Shown in pieces: positions 19,990 through 30,613 of a stretch of DNA of 30,613 nt. The DNA is taken from contig JAYMTA010000359.1 of NCBI GenBank assembly GCA_036897625.1, positions 1-30,613 on the forward strand, written 5' to 3'. The notes under the pieces were generated by a model. It was given only the letters and a program-made list of their open reading frames with translations. It was not told where the DNA came from and made no database searches. The translations under genes and the position numbers were made by a program. The stretch's first letter is position 1. Each line of letters starts with the position of its first letter. This DNA comes from Pelargonium cotyledonis. Its lineage: Eukaryota; Streptophyta; Magnoliopsida; Geraniales; Geraniaceae.

Positions 19990-22900
19990 TCATAGATCAA
20001 CACCCTCATCGAGACCTTTAGAACTGATCATCACATTCGAATCAATTTGCTTGTCGAATTTCTTCTTCCTCCTGCCTTCAAATTCTTGGAACCCTTCCAT
20101 CTAAATGAAACATAATTTTTTTCAAGCTTAGTTGGAGTGGGTTAAACACCAATCGATGGAATGGAATGAAGGAACTTTGAATTACCTGCTGAAATTGATC
20201 CATGGAAATGGGATTTTCGTGTAGGGAGATGTTTTGTAGAGCCTTGCAATCTTTTAATAGATTTTGAGGAATCTGTTCGACAATAGAAGCAGATATGAGA
20301 GAGTTCCCAAGGACGAGAATTGAGATTAAAAGACAATATAATTAGTTAGTGCTGAAGTTCAATTTTTTAACACGAATACTAACTCCCCTCAAACCCACAT
20401 CCAAGAATTATGCACTGTTAGTCGATAGATATTTTCTATTCCTCATCAAAACAACAAAGAGTGAGTACCCATATATCATCATGCAACTTTAGCAGCATAA
20501 CCTGTTCATCCTCCAGTGATATTATACACTTTTCTTACTTTTGGTGCAAGGAAAGCGCAAGGAAAACAAACAAAACAAAACTACAAAGTTCCCAATTAAT
20601 GTGATTCATTCTCTTCCCTAAACTACTTAACTACGAATTCCCAAGTGCTCATAAAAATCATGGACCTCACTTCATCTATGACTGATGCTTCTCTTCGTAT
20701 CCTTAGTCCTAGTTGCTGAATTAAGTCCATATTTTTAACACCATTTTATTCCAACATGGACCTCACTTCATCTACGACTGATGCTTCTCTTCATATCCTT
20801 AGTCCTAGTTGCAGAATTAAGCCCATTATTTTAACATCATGGATCTCACTTCATCTACGGCCATTGGACACTGATTGTCATGGCCATAGCAACGAAGCAG
20901 TATTGAATTGCCTCCAACCTGTTTCTGTCTCCAACCCATTTGATGTCTCTAAACCCCCAACTCCATATAAAATTTCAGATCACAAAGTAACATAAAATAA
21001 AAGCCAACAACAACTTAAGTTTTCATGACTATCTGGGATATAACTTAGGGCTATAAGAAGATAGTAAATACCTGCTTCACATTATTATTGTTTAAGGAGA
21101 GCGACTTCAAGTGACTGAGATTACAAACTGATGAGGGAAGATCTTCTATAAGATTATCTGCAAAGTTATACTGAACAGGATCATGATATAATAAAGAAAC
21201 ACAGCAGGGCAACAAACACAAATTATCATGTTAAATTCAATAGTGTTAAAACAGAACCACAGAAACTGCAAATTATTACGTGAAATTCAATATGGCAGAA
21301 TCATTCCCACAATCCTTTGGAGTCTGTCCACTATAATACGACTGATTGTAATCCACACATCACACATAATTCATGGCGGGTATAGATTTTAAGTTTTAGA
21401 TATGCTGATTCATTGCTTAATCAGCAGCTACATATGAAGTTGATTATATTTATATTCTTCTGTGTTTTAAAAATAAATGTAGAGATTTTGAGCAAAATTG
21501 AAGAACAATTACAGAGGGAGAGAGTACCCAACATGTCTTCTGCCCATTGTTCTTTCTTAACCACATTTTCAATTAGTTTTTCCTTACCGAACCTGGACCT
21601 TTTTTGTCAAGTTCTTCATTAACCACACTGTTGAAGGTACATACATAAATTTAAACTTAAATAAAGGTACAACCAGTCTGAATCAACCTGGATTGCAAAT
21701 AGGGCTGATACTATAGATCTGCACAACAATTAGTAAAGGCCAAAATCTCACAAATTGACGTGCATTTTTTCAGCAAAAAACGCGGCGGGGGGTGCTATAG
21801 TCTTACATCATTATTACAGCTCATAAAATCTACGTTACATATTCTTATAAGTTTGGAGTTTCTACTATTCTTATATGTCAAGGCCATAAGGCAAGCTTAT
21901 AGCTAAGCTCAAGTTACTAAACAAGCCTAGAGCAAGACTTAAGGTTGGTTCATTCAGCAAGTAAACCAAGGTGGGCTCATAAACGCGCTAGCCTCAAGCA
22001 ACTTGCAAGCTAACTAGTTTTGCTTGCCGCCTAGCGAGATCAATAATAGCTTGAAAATGTAGCAGCTGTCATAGTAGAAAAGGGATCATCAACAGAGAGG
22101 AGGAGAACTGTAAGAAAATTTTCAAACGTACTATCTGCTTGTAACTCTTCCAGAGAGAAGCAACTCCCAATTGATTCAGGAAGAGACTTTAGCTTGTTGT
22201 TGGAAACATTTATAAGCACCAACTGCATTATCAAGGTAGTCCAGGTCAGAATGCAAAAAAATAAATAAAAATAATAATAATATTGATGATTGCTCAGGAA
22301 GACAGCATTTTCACTAAAAAATTAACTCCCAACAAATTTACAATTGAAAAAAAAAAAAAACTGCTGCGACTGACTTCATTTCATTGTACATTTCACAAGC
22401 AAATGCTTCCTTTTCCCAAAAAATGCAACAAGACACAACTAAGATAAGAAAATGGCTATTTGAAGCACAAGTGCTGCATGTAAAAATAAAAATAAATAAA
22501 AACTGGTAGTATGATCTGAATTTTAAAAAATAAATTTATAATTAAACAGTTCCACTACTGATCAGCCATCAAAGCAAATAGCACATGTCATGGAAGATGA
22601 AGAAACTCAAATAAGTTCCATTGTTCATTATATTGCATTTGCATTTTCGAACTAAACAAAATAGTTCACTGAATACAATTACTTACATTACGGAGACTTC
22701 CAATTGTATCAGGCAAGCATGTTAATGTATTTCCAGAAATGGATAACCTTTCAAGCCTTACCAGCTGTCCCACTAGATTCACAAAATGCACATCTAGTCA
22801 GAAACCAATGAACAGTTTCGTGCAAAAAAATTGAACCCGCAAGTTTTGCAGATAATGCTTAGTGTCATATAAAATTATCTTATTTAGAGAAGAAACATAC

Positions 22901-25312
22901 ATTCATCAGGTAGGGAGGTAACTCGGTTCCCATCTAGTGTCATAATTTTTAGAGACTGAAGCTTTCCCAAATTCACTGGCAGCCGCTCAATAAGGTTATT
23001 AGCCAATACCTAACAACAATAAATATGTTCAACAGGTAATAGAGGAATGAATATATTCATAAAAATTAACCACAAAACAGTTGAAGAATCCAACTGTGAT
23101 AATCCCCTATGCACCCGATTATGTGCATGTAATCAATTAAGTACAGTGTGGAGGATAACAATAAAAAATAAAAATAAAAGCTTTCTTTTATGGTTGCAGC
23201 TACATGTGTTTTTGCAGAAAGCGTCCAGTCAAACCAATACACAAAAGTTGTGTGTATAAAGGAAAGATGACAACAAACTACTAAAAAATAAGTAAGCATA
23301 AGGCTTCAAAAAAAAAAAAGGTTCATTAGCCAAACAAATAACTTAATAGATGATGTTTTGTTTCATAGGTGATCATAATTTTGGGAATGGTATAGTAATA
23401 ATGAGAGACAGATTACTATGGTGACCAAAGGATATTTCCAACTGATAAATGGAAGCAAAATATGATCCCTACTCCTTGCACTTCCTTTGTGATTGAGAAT
23501 TCCAGTAAAAGTGCAAACACCTCCAAATGATAAAGCTTATTGTTATTCATGCATTCTCTTGACAGGTTTCTTCAATTTCTATTTCCTAAGGCAGTAACAA
23601 TCCTACCCCCTTTCTAGTGTCTCTGTTACTAAGAATTCAAGTAGAAGAGCAAACATCCTCAAGTGATAAACAAAGCTTATTTTTCCAGGAATTCTCGACA
23701 GGTTCCTTCATTATCTGTTTCTTAAGATGGTAGAAATCCAATTTTTAGTTCATCGTGTCAATCTCTTGATGAATGTATGATCAAAATCTTTCACAGTCAA
23801 GATCTATAATCCCTATTTTGGCTCTACTAATAAATGTCAAACATACATGTTCTTCCTTTTCTCCAATAAAACCGCTCATATGTAAACTCTTATAATTACT
23901 ATAAGGAGTAATAATTCTTACAAGGCGCTGCATGTTGATTAATTTGCTAATTTCCAAAGGTATGTCGACTGCATGGAAAAGAAAATAAAAGTCAATTTCA
24001 GTACAAAAGGTGCTAAAGTGTCGAGGTTAGATGAGACCTACTACTAGCCACCAGTGCACAGTTAAATGTTTAAATGGTTCTTCTGTTTAAGTTAAATAAG
24101 TAACACAGACACACAACCAAAACATAGCAGTACCTATTTTATTGTGTGTCAAGTCAAGAGTGCGTACGGATCCTTCCAAATCAAAAACTTCATCTGGAAA
24201 TGTCTGTTCAAGAGGAATATAGTAAGTACACCACAAACATGAGGAAATATACAAAAATAAAAAAAAAATAAAAAAAACAATTGAAAGTCACTTACACTAC
24301 TGTATTTCTTTATCTAGTAAGAAATCATCCAAACATCACTTCATCTTATCATATGAAAGTCCTATGTTGCATAGATACAGGTAAGGAATACGGGACACGA
24401 CACGAATACGGCGACATACAATTTTTATAAATTCATAGACACTTAACAATAATAAATAATACTCCTTCGGTTCCAAAATAAGTGTCCTGTTTCTCTTGAA
24501 CTTTTGTCCCAAAATGAATGTTCTCTTTCATTTTTTCAGTTAGCTTTGCATGAATTGTCAATAGTATCATTATAACACGTTAGTTAGTATCCCTTAACAC
24601 GTAATCACGAGGATACAAGAGTAAATATATCACACTAACTAACTTCTCCTTAATTTTTCTCAAAACAGAATTAAGACACTCATGTTGAGACGGGGGAGTA
24701 ATTTATATTATCTATACTAGTGCATATAAGTTACATCCGTCAATGTGTTTTAGAGTGTCGAACTTGCTCGATCAATTCATAGTTGAAAGAAACGGGGATA
24801 TGTAAGGTATGTAACACATGTCCTCTTTAAAATATTATTGAAAATTTGGGGGGACAAGAATCCGGAGAGTGTCCGAGTGTCCAAGTATCTAATATGCATC
24901 ACATGAGAGTGTCCGTGCGTCAAAGGATGAAACTACTGAATTAGGATTTTCTCAACAAAGCATGTCTACTTGTTTGAGCATGCTTATATAGAGTATATAC
25001 AACTAGCAGTCTCCAAAGAAGAAAAATCAATGTTAACTAAACTTTAAGCAATTTTAAGGTCAATTCTTCAAACAACTGAGGTGAGCATGAGTCAAGATTC
25101 ATTCAATAATGGATCATTCATATGAAATATACAAATCTATAGCAATCAAAAGATGAGTAGCATTGAAATCGGCAAAATAAAAAAGCAAAAAGTGATAGGG
25201 AAGTGAAAATTGCCTTCAATTTGGAGTCTCGCAAGGCAACAATGCCGGTGGATCGCCAGCGGGTGAGGCGATTAGCTTTGGAATCGGCGTCTTTGCTGAC
25301 ATAGCAACCCAT
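19990..25312 (-). CDS. LRRC57-like leucine-rich-repeat protein, 261 residues, nine coding exons
   Basis: Coding exons on the minus strand: 25214-25312, 24134-24203, 23922-23968, 22901-23009, 22687-22772, 22132-22222, 21072-21157, 20186-20272 and 19990-20100. They sum to 786 nt (261 residues plus stop) and every phase joins. The protein begins MGCYVSKDADSK: Gly2 and Cys3 fit N-myristoylation and palmitoylation, so membrane anchoring is inferred. RSTGIVALRDSKLK precedes about eight LRRs (residues 46 to about 225; LDLTHNKI, LVLANNLIERLP, MTLDGNRVTSLP, LSISGNTLTCLP, INVSNNKLKSLP, LSLNNNNVKQIP), and a basic tail follows (RRKKKFDKQIDS). The architecture and length match the conserved plant LRRC57-like/Ras-group LRR family, from memory. 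The molecular role is unknown beyond a protein-interaction scaffold. All donors are GT except intron 1 (GC). Confidence 0.93.
20659..20861. repeat. Tandem duplication with a partial third copy in intron 7
   Basis: Units start at 20659, 20755 and 20838, each opening with CATGGA(C/T)CTCACTTCATCTA. The first two (period 96 bp) also share ACTGATGCTTCTCTTC and CTTAGTCCTAGTTGC; the third is truncated after about 24 bp. Short open frames here are incidental. Confidence 0.8.
23495..23740. repeat. Diverged tandem duplication in intron 3
   Basis: Copies at about 23495-23602 and 23631-23740 (period about 136 bp) share GAATTC-AGTA-AAG-GCAAACA, TGATAAA, AAAGCTTAT, GACAGGTT and TTTCTTCAA/TTCCTTCA. Divergence suggests an old event. 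Confidence 0.65.
24204..25213 (-). other. Intron 1 of the LRR gene, apparent GC-AG intron
   Basis: The exon 1 end TTG AAG is followed by GCAATT, and the intron ends GAACAG before ACATTTCC. No GT donor near the exon end keeps the family sequence KLKTFPDE. AAG/GCAATT is close to the consensus of natural GC donors (AG/GCAAGT). The 1,010-bp intron also contains a Stowaway MITE and, on either side of it, segments with repeated GTGTCC-type words (24384-24420, 24860-24920). Confidence 0.7.
24462..24698. mobile_element. Stowaway MITE in intron 1
   Basis: It starts CTCCTTCGGTTCCAAAATAA and ends GTTGAGACGGGGGAG, close to the Stowaway terminal consensus CTCCCTCCGTCCC. TA dinucleotides flank both ends (24460-24461, 24699-24700), as expected for Tc1/mariner-type target sites. 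It is about 237 bp with no coding capacity. Confidence 0.85.
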
Positions 25313-25537
25313 TTGAGGAAAATCCCAGAAAGTGAAGCGAAACCTATCGGATTTGGGGTTGAAGTTGAAGGTTCCAAGTTGAGGGACAGAGAAGAGAAGA
25401 GAAGACTTGGAACCCAAAAGCGCGTTATTTGTTTGTGTTAATTTGGTGCTAATTCTAATGCTAATGGAAATGGAAATGGGAAGCGCGCGGAGGGGACAAT
25501 AACACGCTCCGATTGCCTCTTCTCCACGTGCCTTCAT
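25313..25537 (-). other. 5' UTR or in-frame N-terminal extension of the LRR gene
   Basis: The frame upstream of MGC is open for 75 more codons to an ATG at 25537 (MKARGEEAIGACY). Family members start at MGC, whose glycine must be N-terminal for myristoylation, so this is probably 5' UTR. If translated, the extension would be rich in Ser, Ile, Thr and Arg and would hide the lipidation site. Confidence 0.5.
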
Positions 25538-25589
25538 TTCATTTTCCTCCTTTTGACTTTTTTTTTTATTATTTATTGGGATAAAGATT

Positions 25590-26560
25590 CTTTTGGTATC
25601 TAAATTTTAGTCCGATACTTAATTTGGACTATTTTTTTATACTAAATTGAGCACCTACCGTTAAATTTTGTTAATTTAATCATTAGTTGCTGACGTGATA
25701 TATTGATGTTGAGTTGTACAATTTTGTTTACGTGACATTCACGTGGCAAAACATACACACTCTTAAAGCTGATGTGTATTATTTATTTTTAATTAAAAAT
25801 AAAAATCTTTCTCTCTCACCCTCAAAAGAAAAGAAAAGAAAATAAAATGCACTCCTTCAGTTACAGAGCCAATGATCTGCTATATGAGGCAGCCATTGTT
25901 GTACGTCAAAGATTTTGACCGAGGATGGAGCTTCGTAAGATGTGGGTCACCGTCGGACCGATCTAGAATGGGAGGTCTTGGAGGATGCAAATCGGAGCTC
26001 TATCGAGACCACGCCGGAGCTCCACGCTGGGTGTGGTGGGCGTCACTGGAGATGCAAAGTAGAGCGAAGAGAGTGGCGGACCAAAAAAAACCAAGAGAGG
26101 GGCAGCCACGATATGTGGCAACGCGACCTCGTCGCCGGTCGATTCGCTAGCCAACAGAGCCATCTCCGGCGAGAGCATGACGGAGACAAAGGAGATGCTT
26201 GGATCTGGGGAGAGAATGAGATTTGTTTTGATTTTTGATTTTTGTTTTTTTTTTTTTGGGATAATGTTTTTTCGTTTTTGTTTTTTTTTAAATTCTAACT
26301 AATCAAATAGTATTCAACTTAGTAGCCAATCAATAAAAAATTTACACCTCAGCAGCCAAGTGTCCATATTAGCGTACATGTCAACGATTTTTTTTTTTTA
26401 TCGAGGTAGAGAAATGTCCACGTCAGCACCGTTTAACAACTAAATTGATGGAAGTTAACAAAAGACATCATATTGAGTATAAAATAAAAATGCAGGCACT
26501 CAATTAAGTATAAAATAATAGTTTGAGGTACTAAATTAAAAAAAATAAAAGAATAAAATA
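25590..26560. mobile_element. Degenerate inverted-repeat element with a GC-rich core (MULE-like?)
   Basis: The left flank (25590-25700) and the reverse complement of the right flank (about 26400-26560) share, in order, GTAYCTMAA, ATACTTAATT, TTTTATACT, a GTTAA word and TGCTGACGTG. This is the layout of long degenerate TIRs in plant MULE-like elements. The core 25900-26215 is clearly GC-richer than its surroundings and holds short open frames on both strands without a recognised domain. A captured host fragment (Pack-MULE) is one possibility. Confidence 0.38.
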
Positions 26561-26569
26561 CATATAGCT

Positions 26570-26756
26570 CCTACCAATTATTCACTTAAAACACATAACT
26601 CCTATAAACTATTGCTCTTTACACTTAGCCCCAATGAACTTACCAGTTAACGGATTTGGTTAGTTTTGTTGGTAGTTTGAGTTAAAAAGACCATTATATC
26701 CTTCCAATAAATGATAATTCAGCTGTCAAACAAGCCCTTAAGTGATAATAAAAAAA
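26570..26756. repeat. Dispersed plant repeat, TIR-like text
   Basis: Segments such as AAAACACATAACTCCTATAA, ACTATTGCTCTTTACACTTA and CCAGTTAACGGATTTGGTTA look like the terminal regions of common plant dispersed repeats. The element boundaries could not be set. Confidence 0.3.
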
Positions 26757-26760
26757 ATTG

Positions 26761-27235
26761 AAACCCTAATCTCAACATATCTCTCTCGCCTCTCTCAGCC
26801 TAATCTCTCTCTCTCATATTCCAGCGACAACTGCATGCTCGGCGTCGTTCTCTGTATTTGCCGGCGAAAATGGCTTCTTCTTCCTCGGTTCCGGCCACGG
26901 CGAGGTTAGGAAACACCGGTCTCGATCTGGCCACGGCAAGGCACGACAACACCGATCTCGACTCGCAAGTCCTATCTCACACCCACGGCCTCCGGTGGCG
27001 ACGGCTGAAGACAACGACAGCTGGAGATGGCGGCGTGATGTGGTCTGGATCTGCTCCGTTTCGGCCAGATCTGGACACGGTGGCGGTCCACGACGGTGAC
27101 GGACGACGAAGTTCTCTCTCTCCATCTCCGGCGTTCTCTTTCTTCATCTCCAGCGAAGAGCAGGTCCGACGAGCACGGTACCGTTGTTCACGGCGGGCTC
27201 GAATCTGGGCTTCATCACCAGATCTGGGTTGATTT
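26761..27235 (+). other. Telo-box, CT-rich leader and GC-rich open frame, doubtful gene
   Basis: AAACCCTAA (26761) and a CT-rich stretch (26775-26816) precede an ATG at 26870 in good context (AAAATGGCT). The frame runs to 27232 (121 codons: MASSSSVPATARL at the start; Ser-, Arg- and Asp-rich), without a recognised domain. A 103-codon frame also exists on the opposite strand over 26814-27125, as expected from high GC. It could be a captured gene 5' end or part of a transposable element; a functional protein is unlikely. Confidence 0.2.
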
Positions 27236-27239
27236 TGTT

Positions 27240-28080
27240 TATTTATTTTTTTTTTTTAATTTTGGTGTTATTTAGGGTTTGATTTTAGTTTATTTGATTT
27301 AGGGTTTCATTTGTTGTTTGATTTTGTCATAGAGATTAATTGAGTTTGTTGTTTTCTAATTGAATTTTTTGTTATGATTGTTGTATTTTTTATGTGATTG
27401 TTATATTTTTAATTGGAATTTTAGTTTCAAAACTTTTAATTTTTACCGGAAAGATAATAAGCGCGCCGAAATTTGGAAATTGTTACTGGGAACTGGTAAA
27501 TTTTAGCCGGAATTTGAAAATTGGTAGCGAAATCATCATAAACTTGAAGTTTTCAGTACTAGAATCATCAAATATTCTTGGTTATTCTTGATTTTACATG
27601 ATTATCTTTTCAAGAAAGGCATTTTAGAATTTCAAAAAAATTAAAAATCACATGCCATATTTAAGTTATATTATTCAAATTAATTCACATTCGAGTCGAG
27701 TAGGATCACAAGAGGGTTGATTCAACTCTAAAAGTTTTGGTCAAATCTTGAGCTGGGGTAATGTCGTGTCAGTCTTGTGACTATTCCATGTGGTAGTCTG
27801 GTAATGTGACAGGTGGTCTTTTGCCTTTTTAATTCATCAAAAATCTATGTTTGGAAGATATTCGTGGTTCCTAGCAAAATATAGGAAGTTAGAAAGTTAA
27901 TTAGTAAGAGAGTAAATATTTGACGCATTGTCGATATAAATGATTTTTACATTATAAGTATACCATATTTAATCACCTCATTTTTTTAAAAATATATATA
28001 TAATATTTAACAAGCGTTTTTTTCATAAATAATTTTTACAAATGATTGGACTTAATTTTTCAAATAAAAAATCTAAGTTC
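27240..28080. other. AT-rich stretch without a recognisable gene
   Basis: T-rich and low-complexity, with repeated GATTT(A/T)GGGTTT words at its start (27275-27310) and no supported coding frame. Confidence 0.4.
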
Positions 28081-28119
28081 AAACGGTGTCGTCTCAGGTC
28101 CTCTTTTCCAAAGTTAAGT

Positions 28120-28235
28120 TCAAAGTAGCGATCCAAGTCTAGGGTCAAGATCCAAGTTAGGGTCCGAGTCAAAGTCTGAGTCCAAGTCCGAGTTTAGGTG
28201 TAGTTCGAATTCAATTCTATTCCAAGTTAGGGTAT
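28120..28235. repeat. Degenerate short tandem repeat
   Basis: Imperfect repetition of an ~11-12-bp word of the type GTCCAAGTCYGA / GATCCAAGTTAGGG across about 110 bp. Confidence 0.5.
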
Positions 28236-28257
28236 CTAGATGACGTCAGCAATCCTA

Positions 28258-29160
28258 GTCATGGTCTACCTGCGCAAGGGAGCGCACCGTCAAGCTGAGT
28301 CCAATGAGTGATCCAAGGAAACAACCTATGGCATGAGAATGAGGATCTCACACAAACAAATATATAAAAACTTAAGACTGAATCGTTACTTTGTGACTCA
28401 TTCAAAAAATGAAGAACGCATGAAGAACACAATGAACACTCGAAGAATGCGAAAAACACGTAGAGAGATTTTTCGGTTCAGTATTACGAGTGCTCAAATG
28501 ATAAAAAGTCTGGCTTTTTTAGGAGGCTTGGGGGCCCTATTTATAGTTTCGGGCTTACCTGTCACGTGTGACCTTTGGTTGTCTGGTGTCACGATTTCGG
28601 TCGCAAGAGTTCGGTCATAGTCTCGGTATCCATCATGTTGGTTCGTCACACCAACATGATTGGAACACTTGTTTGACGTGGTCGAAACTCTTAGAGCGGG
28701 TCGTGTTTTACATGACTCAGGGACGAGGTTGGTGAGTGATTCTTATCACGCTAGGGTGCGGGCGTAACCGTGATCATGAGTCATGGATGCGAAGTGTGAG
28801 TTCGGATTGTGGATGAGGGTGCGAGGCATGGCGCGGAGCGTGGACACTTGACTTTTCCATTCATGGACGGATGACGGATAAAGGTTGATTCATTGAAGGT
28901 GTCATGGGCGCGAGAGCGGACGGACAAAATCACGCGTGAGCGTATGACACAAGCGAGCTAGTGCACGACTTGTGGGATCGCACAAGCGCGCATGCTCGCA
29001 CTTGCTGGTTCACGCAAGCGCAATTCACTTACGCGGCTTCTCCGAGTCCTTTGCCGGTTTTCTTCTTCGGATTTTCGGACTTTTCTTGCCCAGAGTTGAC
29101 TTTTTTGACCGGTCTAGCATCCCACCGTCACTCGGTCATTGGACAATCCAAATTTGATTT
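28258..29160 (-). mobile_element. LTR-like block with minus-strand TATA box
   Basis: On the minus strand a GC-rich U3-like region leads to CTATAAATAG (28537-28546) and GGGCCCCCAAGCCTCC, then a T-rich leader. This is the typical order of a plant gypsy-type LTR promoter. A short inverted repeat, CATGTTGG / CCAACATG, lies at 28633-28657. No primer-binding site, polypurine tract or coding region was identified nearby, so it would be a solo or truncated LTR; the ends are approximate. Confidence 0.4.
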
Positions 29161-29227
29161 ATTGTGCGGAATCAATCATATATTTAAATTTGAATCATTT
29201 CAATTTAATTATTAATTTTTTTAAGAT

Positions 29228-30060
29228 ATTTTTTTTACAAGAAACTTTTAGTTTCATTAAGGGGCGAAAGAACCGATACAACGGAAACAGAACAACCAAC
29301 ACTAAGCCTATCTGATGCTAAACTAATCACCAAACTAAAGTAAAATAAAACAAAATTGAAACTGAAGAACAACCATCCCAGAATATCTGATCCATTATAT
29401 TAAGAACCATATACTCATCTGATTTGAGTACTAAACTAAAACTGAAATCAATGGCACTAGGTAAACCCTCCCACCTGATTTATCGAACAACTTCCTGCAA
29501 CCACCAAATGACTTCCAATTCAACTTGTCGTACTAGACCTTCTTGATCTCGGCTTACCTGTGACATGATCATATCACATGAGCCACCTCGAACCCCTATC
29601 ATGGCCATTGGCTAACCTAAACATCCAGGTTTGCGACATCCCCAAACTCATACTTAATGTCCACCATATCATCATTAACCTCCATGGTGTGGACTCTAGG
29701 ACACCATTGTCCATACCCAAATCAACCGGACGAGAGGCATCCGCCCTGACCAGCGTTGCCACCATGCCGCCCTAACATTTTTGGTGTCTCGGGAAACAAG
29801 CAATACTCCTCCGCCTCTACGACACCACTACTACCGCCCCTGCTACATCGCAACTCGTTCAGTTTCAACACCCCACGACCCAACCTGCACAGTCACCGAA
29901 CCAGTTTTCCCTTACCGTTCAACACTTTAATGCGCAAACCCAAGATAAATAGGTCTCATACCACCCCTACACCCTTAGAGCAAACCCTAGTCGTCACAAA
30001 AACCCTAGCCTCCTTATTAACCCTAATAGTCTTACACTCCAAAGAGAGAGAAAGGAAGGA
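29228..30060 (-). mobile_element. LINE-like retroelement fragment with A-tail
   Basis: On the minus strand it ends CCTTAATGAAACTAAAAG, then TTTCTTGT and a run of A, a terminus like those of plant LINEs. It begins near 30060 with GAGAGAGTTTGG-type leader text and AGGGTT words (AAACCCTAG copies at 29984 and 30001), like the 5' UTR of the LINE at 18951-19080. No coding domain lies between, so an internally deleted, non-autonomous copy is inferred. Confidence 0.35.
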
Positions 30061-30187
30061 CACGACTAAAATTGGAAGAACCTTCAATATGTTAAATATA
30101 AGTAATTATCTATTAAAAACAATTTTTGTTTTGAATTTTTTTAAATAATATTTAATTTATATCTTTTAAAAAATTATTATATTTACT

Positions 30188-30613
30188 TGGGTTAATAAGT
30201 TTTGCCTCCCCTAAACTGACAAATTTTATGGTTTTAACCCCAGCATTGTTTGTCATATGATTTTGATCCTTAAACTTTTAAAAAAAATTATTCTAGCCCT
30301 AGTAACCTGGTACATAGTTATTTACCGCCACGTCACTTGTGTTCGCCACACAAGATGCCATGTCACATGCATAATGAAACGTCATATACAAGAGATGCAC
30401 TATTTGAAACGCATCGTTTAGCAGAAAAAGTGTCTTTCAATGCGATGGTCATGAAGTGTTGGGTCGGCGTTGGGATTAGAGTGACAGGTCACGACTGATA
30501 ACGACACTCAATTTGTGGGCGAGATCGACGAGATTGGAGCTAGGGTAGACCCAATTCTGGAGTTAGGGGATGAGGACCATGCCAGAGGGGTTGATGCGGG
30601 GGCTGAGGGGCTT
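30188..30613. repeat. Start of another dispersed repeat, running off the window
   Basis: GGGTTAATAAGTTTTGCCTC, TTATGGTTTTAACCCC and GATCCTTAAACTTTT are text typical of degenerate plant TIRs. The composition turns GC-rich from about 30440, much as in the element at 25590-26560. No gene recognised. Confidence 0.3.

Noticed and set aside
24384..24930. GTGTCC/GACACGA-type words on both sides of the intronic Stowaway element, possibly an older element split by it
   Set aside because: The similarity is limited to short words and no termini could be defined.
25118..25213. Continuation of the exon 1 frame past AAG for 31 codons to a stop
   Set aside because: It leads to a hydrophobic, non-family tail; the next LRR exon joins in phase after AAG, so this is intron read-through.
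28961..29215. 84- and 61-codon frames with aromatic-rich text
   Set aside because: Both are in overlapping frames of a GC-rich LTR-like region and lack any domain.

Overview
The window looks like nuclear DNA of a flowering plant, probably a eudicot. It is AT-rich, dense in decayed plant transposable elements (Ty1/copia, L1-type LINE, tRNA-derived SINE, Stowaway, Helitron-like), and carries one intact, multi-intron plant gene. The species cannot be told from the sequence.

Layout. 1-500: no gene seen. 509-671: a promoter-like block (site II TGGGCC motifs, TATATAAA, telo-box-like motif). 930-3790: a non-coding tract of degenerate repeats containing four tandem hairpins whose arms are far better conserved than their loops; this is the best candidate for something undescribed (a lineage-specific MIRNA-like or small-RNA locus). 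3801-4038: a ~106-bp-arm inverted repeat. 4040-8867: a dead Ty1/copia polyprotein on the minus strand. 9121-9935: a TIR element containing three tandem palindromic units and a GA tract. 9936-11650: AT-rich, with one unidentified coding-like fragment and a Helitron-type 3' end. 11814-13316: unidentified coding-like fragments and probable retroelement internal sequence, followed by a primer-binding site and a ~1.94-kb LTR (13332-15269). The LTR cuts into the RNase H domain of a minus-strand LINE (15270-18950), which itself contains a SINE (16766-16989) with a 16-bp target duplication.

19990-25312 (minus strand): the only intact gene found, nine coding exons giving a 261-residue N-myristoylation-type leucine-rich-repeat protein of the LRRC57-like family. 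All exon phases join cleanly. Intron 1 appears to start with GC instead of GT and hosts a Stowaway MITE; introns 3 and 7 hold local tandem duplications.

25560-30613: repeat-derived sequence again. There are two GC-rich islands next to or inside MULE-like repeats, an LTR-like block with a minus-strand TATA box, a LINE-like 3' end, and the start of another repeat at the window edge. The window therefore has one housekeeping-type protein gene, one possible non-coding RNA locus and several nested layers of transposons; no metabolic or operon-like cooperation between genes is visible.
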